Both the position numbers and the translations under genes were made by a program. This document shows positions 24,065-28,018 of a DNA stretch of 28,018 nucleotides, in pieces. A model generated the notes under the pieces. That model worked only from the letters and a program-made list of their open reading frames with translations. It was not told where the DNA came from and did not search any database. The stretch comes from a virus, in IMG/VR virus record IMGVR_UViG_3300044994_000178, positions 1 to 28,018 of that record. One strand, written 5' to 3'. Each line of letters opens with the position of its first letter. Within the stretch, counting starts at the first letter, position 1.

Positions 24065-24744
24065 TTCTTGCCTTGATACAGATGGGATTTAGGGGTCGCA
24101 TACGCCCGCCAGAACATGCCGATATGCCCGAGGTCGATCGCATGTTTGCCACGGTGCCCGAGCCGCCAGGCAAGGCAAGTGGCCGTAGGCCCCGCACACA
24201 GGAGCACCCGCTCGAACGGGGAGCTCATGCAGTCTTTCTCGAGGTCGTCGATGACCCGATACGCATCACGGCGCGGGCACGGTACCCAGTTTACCGCATA
24301 GGCACCGGTCTGGTAGAGGAACTCCTTCGTCAGGGACCGCTCGCCACAGGCCACAAGGGTGACACTCTGCCCTTTCCACAACCCCTCGATCTTGTCGAAG
24401 AACTCCTTCGTGTTGATCCACGGAGCCGAGTCCGGCCGAGAGATGAACGCGGAATAGTAGGTCTTCTTGGGGTTCAACTGCCGAGGGTAGACGTTGGAAT
24501 ACCTCGCCCACTTGTTGTATTTTGGCCCCCTCGGGTCCATAGTCGGTATGGCCGTGAGGACCTTTTTGCTGTGCTGCACGAGGATGCTCGCCAGCTCCAC
24601 CGTGAGCCGGGGGTCACGTTCTTGAGAGACGCACTCGCCCCCTTTGGCAATCTTGAACTCCCCATCGCCATACCTTGCGATGGATTTCCCACCGATCACC
24701 AAGTCCAACGTGTCGTGTTCATCGACCACAGGGGGGTAGATCAC
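24061..24744 (-). CDS. GT-D fold glycosyltransferase (DUF1792)
   Basis: This 227-residue protein uses GTG 24744, with GAGGT six bases upstream and the GTG overlapping the TGA of a short upstream ORF (CAGTGATC); the longer ATG frame from 24888 overlaps other genes and is rejected. The hallmark SIARYGDGEFKIAKGG (residues 21-36) is the DUF1792 start, followed by SAFISRPDSAPWINTKEFFD, SVTLVACGERSLTKEF and C-terminal LLCAGPTATCLAWRLGHRGK followed by HAIDLGHIG. DUF1792 enzymes are the founders of the GT-D fold and transfer glucose to glycoprotein chains in streptococci. In phages they occur in surface-modification cassettes. Family assignment is strong; the acceptor is unknown. Confidence 0.9.
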   Translation of the reverse strand: MIYPPVVDEHDTLDLVIGGKSIARYGDGEFKIAKGGECVSQERDPRLTVELASILVQHSKKVLTAIPTMDPRGPKYNKWARYSNVYPRQLNPKKTYYSAFISRPDSAPWINTKEFFDKIEGLWKGQSVTLVACGERSLTKEFLYQTGAYAVNWVPCPRRDAYRVIDDLEKDCMSSPFERVLLCAGPTATCLAWRLGHRGKHAIDLGHIGMFWRAYATPKSHLYQGKK

Positions 24745-24851
24745 TGCTTTACCTCGAACGGTAATGTGGTATTCTTGCCGGGTCCGTGATCTCCTCCATG
24801 CTGACGTGACTCGGCCCCGGGACCCCTCGGGGCCTTTTTCTTTTCGGCCAT
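24741..24851 (-). CDS. 36-residue ORF coupling Tad2-like and GT-D genes
   Basis: The ORF starts at ATG 24851, sharing its A with the TGA of the upstream Tad2-like gene (TGATG), and its TGA overlaps the GTG of the GT-D gene. The product begins MAEKKKAPRGPGAESRQHGG and is basic and Gly/Lys-rich, without a recognised domain. Overlapping at both ends argues for translation, at least as a coupling or leader peptide. It contains the hairpin that reads as a terminator only on the other strand. A short coding coincidence cannot be excluded. Confidence 0.5.
   Translation of the reverse strand: MAEKKKAPRGPGAESRQHGGDHGPGKNTTLPFEVKQ
24813..24844 (+). terminator. Terminator-like hairpin on the non-coding strand
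   Basis: A perfect 7-bp stem, GGCCCCG / CGGGGCC (24813-24819 with 24828-24834), and an 8-base loop are followed by a T-rich tract TTTTTCTTTT on the plus strand. No plus-strand gene is upstream. It may block antisense transcription of the accessory operon, or be a by-product of the coding of the 36-residue ORF. Confidence 0.35.
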
Positions 24852-25060
24852 CACGCAATCTCCCAGTCATCGGCCAGCAAGTCCTCATGTCGCACCGCCC
24901 ACGGAGCCGGGGAGCCGCCCACAGGCACCTCGACGATCATCGCACTGAAGTCAGACGACTCGGCGATCAACATCAAAAACCGCGAGTTGCCCCATACCTT
25001 GCGCCGAACGCGTTTGTCGGCACGGAGCATGTTCAGCGCCTTTGCAAACTCCATTTTCAT
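24851..25060 (-). CDS. Tad2-like / DUF2829 protein (candidate Thoeris anti-defence)
   Basis: This 69-residue protein uses the ATG at 25060, which overlaps the stop of the RHH gene as ATGA and has GGAG 8 bases upstream; the frame further upstream is the RHH gene in another frame. The sequence MKMEFAKALNMLRADKRVRR, followed by KVWG, and the C-terminal WAVRHEDLLADDWEI match DUF2829 (PF11195): EAL-x-x-Lk-x-Gk-x-V-x-R-x-x-W at the start and W-x-x-x-x-x-DLLA-x-DWEi at the end. Thoeris anti-defence 2 (Tad2) is a DUF2829 protein that sequesters the Thoeris signal 1''-3' glycocyclic ADPR. It is shorter than usual (about 80-90), missing part of the middle. Binding of the signal here is not proven. Confidence 0.72.
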   Translation of the reverse strand: MKMEFAKALNMLRADKRVRRKVWGNSRFLMLIAESSDFSAMIVEVPVGGSPAPWAVRHEDLLADDWEIA

Positions 25061-25218
25061 CGCGGTTTCTCCGTACACAGGTTCAGATAGTGGTCTATGG
25101 CACGGCGCAGATGTTCGGAGACCGAGATCCCCGTCTTGCGCGCAAGCGCAACCAGCATCTGCCGCTGTGGTTTTGGAAGGATGACGTGCGTACGCACGCC
25201 GTTGATCGACGGTCGCAT
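25057..25218 (-). CDS. Ribbon-helix-helix (Arc/CopG-type) regulator
   Basis: A 53-residue ORF, too short for routine calling. The ATG at 25218 follows the preceding gene's stop, with GGAG 6-7 bases upstream. Translation gives MRPSINGVRTHVILPKPQRQ, MLVALARKTGISVSEHLRRA and IDHYLNLCTEKPR. A strand (VRTHVILP) followed by helix A (PQRQMLVALARKTG) and helix B (SVSEHLRRAIDHYL) with the S-x-S-E-x-x-R-x-A-I pattern is the RHH fold, which binds DNA as a dimer by the strand. Its stop overlaps the Tad2-like start by four bases. It probably regulates its own operon; the operator is unknown. Confidence 0.8.
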   Translation of the reverse strand: MRPSINGVRTHVILPKPQRQMLVALARKTGISVSEHLRRAIDHYLNLCTEKPR

Positions 25219-25220
25219 GA

Positions 25221-25589
25221 TTACTCCAAGATTTTAGTGGCAAGGATCGAGATCAACCCCCCGAACACGACAACCCCGAATACCAACGCCCACAGATAGT
25301 ATTTGGTGACTGCCTGCAGGCGTTTTTGCAGGGACTCGAGTTTTTTCTTTTGGTACAGCGTCGTGTTGCGCAAACAGTCCAGCTCGATCAGCACGCGGCA
25401 GTGGATGTCGAGATTGCACGCGATGGCTTGATCTTCGAGCTCTTCCAGCGCGGCTTCGTTGAGATACCAAAGCGCGGAACGCCTCGAATCTCCGTTGTAC
25501 GCGACCAGCTTTTTACGGTCTTCCTTGAGACTCAGAAGAAGCTGGCGTGCGTACTCGGAGGCGTCGTCAGAGAAGAGGTCGAGCTGCAT
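25221..25589 (-). CDS. Hypothetical protein with C-terminal membrane anchor
   Basis: This 122-residue protein begins MQLDLFSDDASEYARQLLLS. It is helical with coiled-coil potential (RKKLVAYNGDSRRSALWYLN, ALEELEDQAIACNLDIHCR, YQKKKLESLQKRLQAVTKYY) and ends with a hydrophobic helix WALVFGVVVFGGLISILATKI at about residues 98-118, leaving a two- or three-residue tail: a tail-anchored-type protein. No ribosome site is visible; a promoter-like pair places the transcription start near the ATG, so a leaderless start is possible. It is first in the accessory operon. Function is unknown. Confidence 0.7.
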   Translation of the reverse strand: MQLDLFSDDASEYARQLLLSLKEDRKKLVAYNGDSRRSALWYLNEAALEELEDQAIACNLDIHCRVLIELDCLRNTTLYQKKKLESLQKRLQAVTKYYLWALVFGVVVFGGLISILATKILE

Positions 25590-25595
25590 GTGCGT

Positions 25596-25624
25596 ATTGT
25601 GTGTTATCGGCAGGGGGATGTCAA
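25596..25624 (-). promoter_or_regulatory. Candidate sigma70 promoter for the accessory operon
   Basis: On the minus strand a perfect -35 TTGACA (25624-25619) and a -10-like CACAAT (25601-25596, 4/6 match) are 17 bases apart. The predicted start falls at about the ATG at 25589, and there is no Shine-Dalgarno sequence before that ATG. The -35 lies in one copy of a duplicated 17-mer. Confidence 0.4.
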
Positions 25625-25787
25625 TAGTGTGTGTTTCGTGTGGTGTGGGTTTTGGGGGTAGGGTTTTTGGGGGGTGTGGGTGTGAGGGTTTTGGTGGCAG
25701 GGGGTGGGGTACGAGGGTTTTGGTGGCAGGGGGGTGAGGGTGGGGGGTACGAGGGTTTTAGGGTTTCGTGTGTCAATCGTGTGTGTT
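25619..25787. repeat. Duplicated 17-mer flanking the G-rich tract
   Basis: TGTCAATAGTGTGTGTT at 25619-25635 and TGTCAATCGTGTGTGTT at 25771-25787 differ at one base and lie 152 bases apart. Each contains TGTCAA, the reverse complement of TTGACA, so both carry a -35-like element on the minus strand. Only the first has a -10-like element at good spacing. Confidence 0.85.
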
Positions 25788-25813
25788 GTAATTTTTGGGG
25801 GATGTGGGGGTGG
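25645..25813 (+). other. G-run region with G-quadruplex potential (non-coding, divergent intergene)
   Basis: Much of the 379-base gap 25590-25968 is occupied by this block, in which the plus strand is nearly all G and T, with many runs of three to six G separated by short T-rich spacers. Four-run combinations satisfying G3+N1-7 are abundant. It contains direct repeats of about 21 bases (GAGGGTTTTGGTGGCAGGGGG at 25684 and 25713, and a shorter related GAGGGTTTTAGGG at 25751). A GGGGGTGG / CCACCCCC inverted pair (25806-25813 with 25839-25846) lies at its right edge. No ORF is supportable here; the longer ORF calls are composition artefacts. Confidence 0.8.
25684..25763. repeat. Direct repeats in G-rich region
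   Basis: The 21-mer GAGGGTTTTGGTGGCAGGGG(G) occurs at 25684-25704 and 25713-25733, 29 bases apart. A third, degenerate copy, GAGGGTTTTAGGG, begins at 25751. Copies two and three share the preceding GTAC. Confidence 0.9.
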
Positions 25814-25885
25814 AAGAGATAAGCGCTACCGTCACCCCCCACCCCCGTGGTCCGGTACCCCTCCGCGCCCCTGCCCGCTTAACTC

Positions 25886-25900
25886 CCACACAGTGTGTGG
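25886..25900. promoter_or_regulatory. Operator-like palindrome, copy 1
   Basis: CCACACA-G-TGTGTGG is a perfect 7-bp inverted repeat around one central base, upstream of the first plus-strand gene of the right block. Three related copies follow at 26987, 27494 and 27523. The central base is G here and C in the others. Confidence 0.7.
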
Positions 25901-25926
25901 AATCGTTTCCTCACGTGCGTCTAGTA

Positions 25927-25949
25927 GAGCCCTGCATGGTGCGGGGCTC
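25927..25949 (+). promoter_or_regulatory. Leader hairpin
   Basis: GAGCCCTGCA and TGCGGGGCTC pair over ten positions (one T-G wobble) around a TGG loop. It lies just before the GGAG ribosome site of the gene at 25969. There is no T run, so it is not a simple terminator; a stability or translational-control element is possible. Confidence 0.5.
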
Positions 25950-25968
25950 ATCGCTGGAGCTAAACACA

Positions 25969-26379
25969 ATGGATGCGTTCGAGTCGCTGATATCTGAATT
26001 GCGCAACGCTGCGCTCGCGCGACACTTCGCAGTCGATTGCGCGCAACGCGTTGTCGGTCGACTAACTGACCGATGGGCTAAGTCATCGCTGTACATTGCG
26101 CGCGAACATGCTTGCGGTTACGCAACCGATGCGCTCTTGTCGGCCGCTGAGAATGTGGCATGGGAATCTGCGGCGCGCGAATCGCCCTATTCTACCAATG
26201 CTTACGCAGCTAAATCCGTAGCATGGGCCACGGAACCTGATCCATGGATTCTTAAGACTGTGTATCTTGCAGCGGAATGTGCGCGAATTGCAGCGTGCGA
26301 TTCCGACGCAGAGCGCGCTTGGCAGTTTGAAAGACTGCACAAGCTTTTGACCGATGGCGTATGGACGCCGATTGTTTGA
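25969..26379 (+). CDS. Ala-rich helical protein, unknown (weak Imm5-like pattern)
   Basis: This 136-residue protein's start is the ATG at 25969 (MDAFESLISELRNAALARHF), with GGAG about 11 bases upstream; an in-frame extension to 25795 would cross the G-rich region and the palindrome and is rejected. The protein is Ala-rich and all-helical, with repeated pairs AREHACGYATDALL, AAENVAWESAARE, AYAAKSVAWATE and LAAECARIAACDSDAERAW, ending WQFERLHKLL. Two-residue-spaced Ala helices with an ERxWQxxRLxxLL end occur in phage proteins and in Imm-5-type domains; the match is weak. It is the first gene of the right-hand block. Confidence 0.65.
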   Translation: MDAFESLISELRNAALARHFAVDCAQRVVGRLTDRWAKSSLYIAREHACGYATDALLSAAENVAWESAARESPYSTNAYAAKSVAWATEPDPWILKTVYLAAECARIAACDSDAERAWQFERLHKLLTDGVWTPIV

Positions 26380-26411
26380 TCCTTGTTACTCAACTATTGG
26401 AGTTAATCATC

Positions 26412-26984
26412 ATGGCGAAAAACAAAACCGTTGAAATTGAACCCGCGGTGATCGACAACGCGGGCCGAAACAAGATCGCGGCCGCGGTCGTCGACAGCAT
26501 CAAGGGCATCGGCGATTCGGGTTCGTTTCTCGCGCACGTATGCGCTGTCGCGCAGTCTGTCGCGAAAGGCAAGCCGATCGGTCAGAAAGGCATCGCCGAC
26601 ATCATGTCGTTGGTCGAAAAGTCAAACACGCTGAAAACACTTGCACCAGCGACTCGCGACAACGTCATGCGCAATTGGTCGCTCGTGCTGGAAACGTACA
26701 CTGCGATCCCGATCATGCGGGAAATTATCAAGGAAAATGCCGGTGTCTGCACGCACCATCATCTAATGACCGCAGCACGTGCCGTGCGCAAAGGCGAAAA
26801 GCCCGAAGTCGCGGCAAAATCAGTGGCTCAATACATCCGCGGTAAGCGTTCCAACGACGCTGCGAAAGTTGACTATGCAGCGAATGCGGCACGCGCATTG
26901 AAGGCATGGCTCAAGCATGCGCGTGGCGAGAAAAAAGCCGCAATTTTGGCGGCCGCCGAGTCTCTTGGGCTGAAGATCGTCTAA
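26412..26984 (+). CDS. Hypothetical helical phage protein
   Basis: This 190-residue protein starts at the ATG 26412 with TTGGAG upstream; the longer frame from 26361 overlaps the previous gene and lacks a site. It is Ala/Lys-rich and helical throughout (AAAVVDSIKGIGDSGSFLAH, RDNVMRNWSLVLETYTAIPI, DYAANAARALKAWLKHARGE). No transmembrane segment or enzymatic motif is visible. The stop codon is followed directly by palindrome copy 2 and a strong terminator, so it closes a short unit with the gene before it. I do not recognise the family. Confidence 0.72.
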   Translation: MAKNKTVEIEPAVIDNAGRNKIAAAVVDSIKGIGDSGSFLAHVCAVAQSVAKGKPIGQKGIADIMSLVEKSNTLKTLAPATRDNVMRNWSLVLETYTAIPIMREIIKENAGVCTHHHLMTAARAVRKGEKPEVAAKSVAQYIRGKRSNDAAKVDYAANAARALKAWLKHARGEKKAAILAAAESLGLKIV

Positions 26985-26986
26985 TT

Positions 26987-27001
26987 CCACACACTGTGTG
27001 G
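26987..27001. promoter_or_regulatory. Operator-like palindrome, copy 2
   Basis: CCACACA-C-TGTGTGG sits three bases after the stop codon of the 190-residue gene and just before its terminator. The symmetry extends to TTCC...GGAA (26985-27003). Confidence 0.65.
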
Positions 27002-27006
27002 AACAA

Positions 27007-27038
27007 AGCCCCGATCCGCAGGGATCGGGGCTTTTTTT
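27007..27038 (+). terminator. Strong rho-independent terminator
   Basis: An 11-bp stem, AGCCCCGATCC with GGATCGGGGCT (27007-27017 and 27022-27032), and a GCAG loop are followed by a run of seven T (27032-27038, the first also closing the stem). It ends the two-gene plus-strand unit. Confidence 0.92.
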
Positions 27039-27078
27039 AGGCCGTCATGAGCCAAAACCGCCAAAATTTTTGCCATGC

Positions 27079-27151
27079 GAAACTTTGAAAGTAAGACCTC
27101 AACTAAATCGAGTTTTGGCGCAGGAAACTTTGAAAGATTGAGTTTTCGCGC
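27079..27151. repeat. Composite tandem repeat
   Basis: GAAACTTTGAAAG at 27079-27091 and again at 27124-27136 is each followed by a related 15-mer: ATCGAGTTTTGGCGC (27107-27121) and ATTGAGTTTTCGCGC (27137-27151). The second copy has lost the 15-base spacer of the first. Confidence 0.85.
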
Positions 27152-27208
27152 GAAAAAGCGTGATAACGGCGCATAAGTGGGGGCGCAATGGTGCAGGGAT
27201 GGGGCGGT

Positions 27209-27251
27209 CATTGCCAGCGCGGCCGTAAACGGACACACCGATTGGCAATGA
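27209..27251. repeat. Inverted pair 1 of TTGGYAATGA
   Basis: TCATTGCCA (27209-27217) and TGGCAATGA (27243-27251) are perfect inverse copies, separated by 25 bases. Confidence 0.85.
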
Positions 27252-27283
27252 GGGAAGGCTTTATTACTAGTACTTTATAGATA

Positions 27284-27414
27284 TACTACATCATATCATC
27301 ATTACCAACCATATGCTCCCCCTACGCGATTTTCGCAAAAAGACCCTTCGGGACCCAAAATCCCCCAACCCTTGTATGGGGCTCTACCTTTGGCAATGAT
27401 GATATGATGCAGTA
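27284..27414. repeat. Inverted pair 2: 25-nt near-perfect inverted repeat
   Basis: Arms 27284-27308 and 27390-27414 are inverse copies over 25 bases with only two mismatches (both A/G), sharing the core CATCATATCATCATT followed by RCCAA. The 81-base spacer holds a CCC-TTC-GGG mini-hairpin. This is the longest inverted repeat seen in the window. Confidence 0.9.
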
Positions 27415-27443
27415 AGACTCGGAAACACTATGCCCGCTAGCGT

Positions 27444-27493
27444 GGATCATTACCAATCTAGGTTCCACATTTTTCCAACTTTGGCAATGATCC
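27444..27493. repeat. Inverted pair 3 of TTGGYAATGA
   Basis: GGATCATTACCAA (27444-27456) and TTGGCAATGATCC (27481-27493) are inverse copies with one mismatch. The second arm abuts operator-like palindrome copy 3. Confidence 0.85.
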
Positions 27494-27508
27494 CCACACA
27501 CTGTGTGG
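27494..27508. promoter_or_regulatory. Operator-like palindrome, copy 3
   Basis: CCACACA-C-TGTGTGG directly follows the inverted pair 3 arm, 48 bases before the ATG of the right-edge gene. Confidence 0.65.
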
Positions 27509-27522
27509 ACTGCCCAATCCGT

Positions 27523-27535
27523 CACACACTGTGTG
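27523..27535. promoter_or_regulatory. Operator-like palindrome, copy 4 (shorter core)
   Basis: CACACA-C-TGTGTG keeps six bases per arm; the outer C/G pair is lost. Its centre is 28 bases downstream of that of copy 3 and 20 bases before the GGAG of the next gene. Confidence 0.6.
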
Positions 27536-27555
27536 CCAAAAACTCGGAGACAGCC

Positions 27556-28018
27556 ATGACACACTCTCGCCTGCCGAATGTTGCCTACGGCACTGCCCAT
27601 TGCGCCGCTCCGCGCCTGCGCCTGACGCTGCGCCAGACTGCGGCCATCTACCAAGCCCTCCGTGCCTACCGTCAGGCCGTGCGCAATCAGAACTCGTTGG
27701 AACACCGCCGCGTGGCGCGCGCCCTGACGCGCATCCTCCGGCGCCTGAAGCAGACCGCACCCCTCGACCCCTGCCACCCCCCACCCCGGCACCAGCGGTT
27801 CTACCTCGACCTCGAAAACCCGGACACGGACTGGCCCCTATTGTCGCGTGCGCTGCGCCCGCTCGGCAGCAATGGGTTCCTACCAGGATCGCGCGAAGCC
27901 CGCTGGTATGCCGTATACGGGGCTTTGACGCGACGTGGCTGCCGCCGTCTGGCCACCGATGCCAGCATTGCCCGTGCCGAGGCGCGCGCCCGTGCCGCCC
28001 GACGGCGCAATCGGCAAG
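27556..28018 (+). CDS. Arg/Ala-rich protein, unknown (3' end beyond window)
   Basis: An open frame from ATG 27556 (MTHSRLPNVAYGTAHCAAPR) runs through 154 codons without a stop to the right edge. GGAG is placed six bases upstream. It is Arg- and Ala-rich, helical, and visibly more GC-rich in third positions than most genes to its left, with segments LRLTLRQTAAIYQALRAYRQ, RRVARALTRILRRLKQTA and a basic C-terminal run (RAEARARAARRRNRQ). No named domain is recognised. The repeat-dense upstream region and two palindromes suggest tight regulation. The high GC and Arg content may reflect transfer from another source. Confidence 0.7.
   Translation, partial: MTHSRLPNVAYGTAHCAAPRLRLTLRQTAAIYQALRAYRQAVRNQNSLEHRRVARALTRILRRLKQTAPLDPCHPPPRHQRFYLDLENPDTDWPLLSRALRPLGSNGFLPGSREARWYAVYGALTRRGCRRLATDASIARAEARARAARRRNRQ

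Larger units (their letters stand above)
27039..27555. other. Repeat-dense non-coding region (possible origin or regulatory locus)
   Basis: A 517-base stretch without a credible gene between the terminator and the next start. It holds a tandem A/T-rich repeat (27079-27151), three inverted pairs built on TTGGYAATGA (27209-27490), an A/T-rich island at about 27259-27300, a small CCC-TTC-GGG hairpin in the central spacer, and palindrome copies 3 and 4 just before the ribosome site of the right-edge gene. The minus-strand ORF at 27322-27792 is a shadow of the GC-rich gene on the plus strand. Confidence 0.6.

Noticed and set aside
20812-24744. Cassette as a DNA hypermodification system
   Set aside because: No thymidylate-synthase homologue, hydroxymethylase or nucleotide kinase is visible, and the methyltransferases lack DNA-methylase motifs.
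24073-24789. Long plus-strand ORF (238 codons)
   Set aside because: It is antisense to the DUF1792 gene, which has unmistakable family motifs; the plus-strand product is low-information and Arg/Pro-rich.
25645-25813. G-rich tract as telomere or CRISPR-like array
   Set aside because: Repeat spacing is irregular (29 and 38 bases), units diverge, and no hairpin telomere or spacer pattern is present.
25795-25968. In-frame extension of the 136-residue protein
   Set aside because: It would translate G-rich intergenic DNA and the operator-like palindrome; ATG 25969 has a ribosome site.
27322-27792. Minus-strand ORF of 156 codons at the right end
   Set aside because: It is a mirror of the GC-rich plus-strand frame, which has a good ribosome site and no stop to the edge.
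1-28018. tRNA genes, CRISPR arrays, insertion sequences, integrase or attachment sites
   Set aside because: I looked for cloverleaf-like segments, regular repeats with spacers, transposase motifs and integrase signatures and found none; lifestyle therefore cannot be judged from this window.

Overview
The window is part of a tailed-phage genome, or a closely phage-like prophage, whose host is most likely a Gram-negative proteobacterium. The evidence is an almost gapless string of small genes coupled by ATGA or TGATG overlaps, a terminase pair, a P22-like portal, an HK97-fold-type coat protein with a scaffold, many tail and virion proteins, and a GH108 endolysin beside a three-TM GTA-type holin. 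No tape-measure gene occurs between the capsid and lysis genes, and the portal is about 700 residues, which points to a short-tailed (podovirus-like) virion. Host species and phage genus cannot be fixed from the sequence alone.

Layout. (1) Positions 1-18826 are all minus strand, so transcription runs from right to left: portal, three or four small basic or repeat-bearing proteins, scaffold, coat protein, a terminator, head-tail adaptor-like proteins, a tail-fibre block with three paralogous N-terminal modules, a large tail protein, further virion proteins, endolysin, holin, a one-TM protein, a GNAT acetyltransferase, and two internal-virion-like proteins, the last cut by the window edge. (2) Positions 18907-20815, plus strand: small and large terminase subunits, divergent from the portal. 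(3) Positions 20812-25589, minus strand: an accessory operon. It starts with a membrane-anchored hypothetical protein, then a ribbon-helix-helix regulator too short for routine ORF calling, a DUF2829/Tad2-like protein (the Thoeris anti-defence family), a 36-residue ORF, and six surface-chemistry enzymes: a GT-D (DUF1792) glycosyltransferase, two SAM methyltransferases, a DUF115/GT42-like protein and two GT-A glycosyltransferases. Its last stop codon overlaps the terminase stop in a shared CTAA. (4) Positions 25590-25968: a divergent intergenic region that is extremely G/T-rich on the plus strand, with direct repeats and G-quadruplex potential. (5) Positions 25969-28018, plus strand: probable early or accessory genes of unknown function, a strong terminator, a repeat-dense 0.5 kb non-coding region, and the start of a GC-rich, Arg/Ala-rich gene cut by the right edge.

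The most notable parts are the RHH-Tad2-like pair at the head of a glycosyltransferase/methyltransferase cassette, and the repeat architecture of the right end. The right end has four copies of an odd palindrome (CCACACA-N-TGTGTGG or its shorter core) and six copies of TTGGYAATGA arranged as three inverted pairs, one of which is a 25-nt near-perfect inverted repeat. These look like operators or a replication/partition-type control locus. Enzyme substrates, the target of the cassette and the role of the repeats are inferences.
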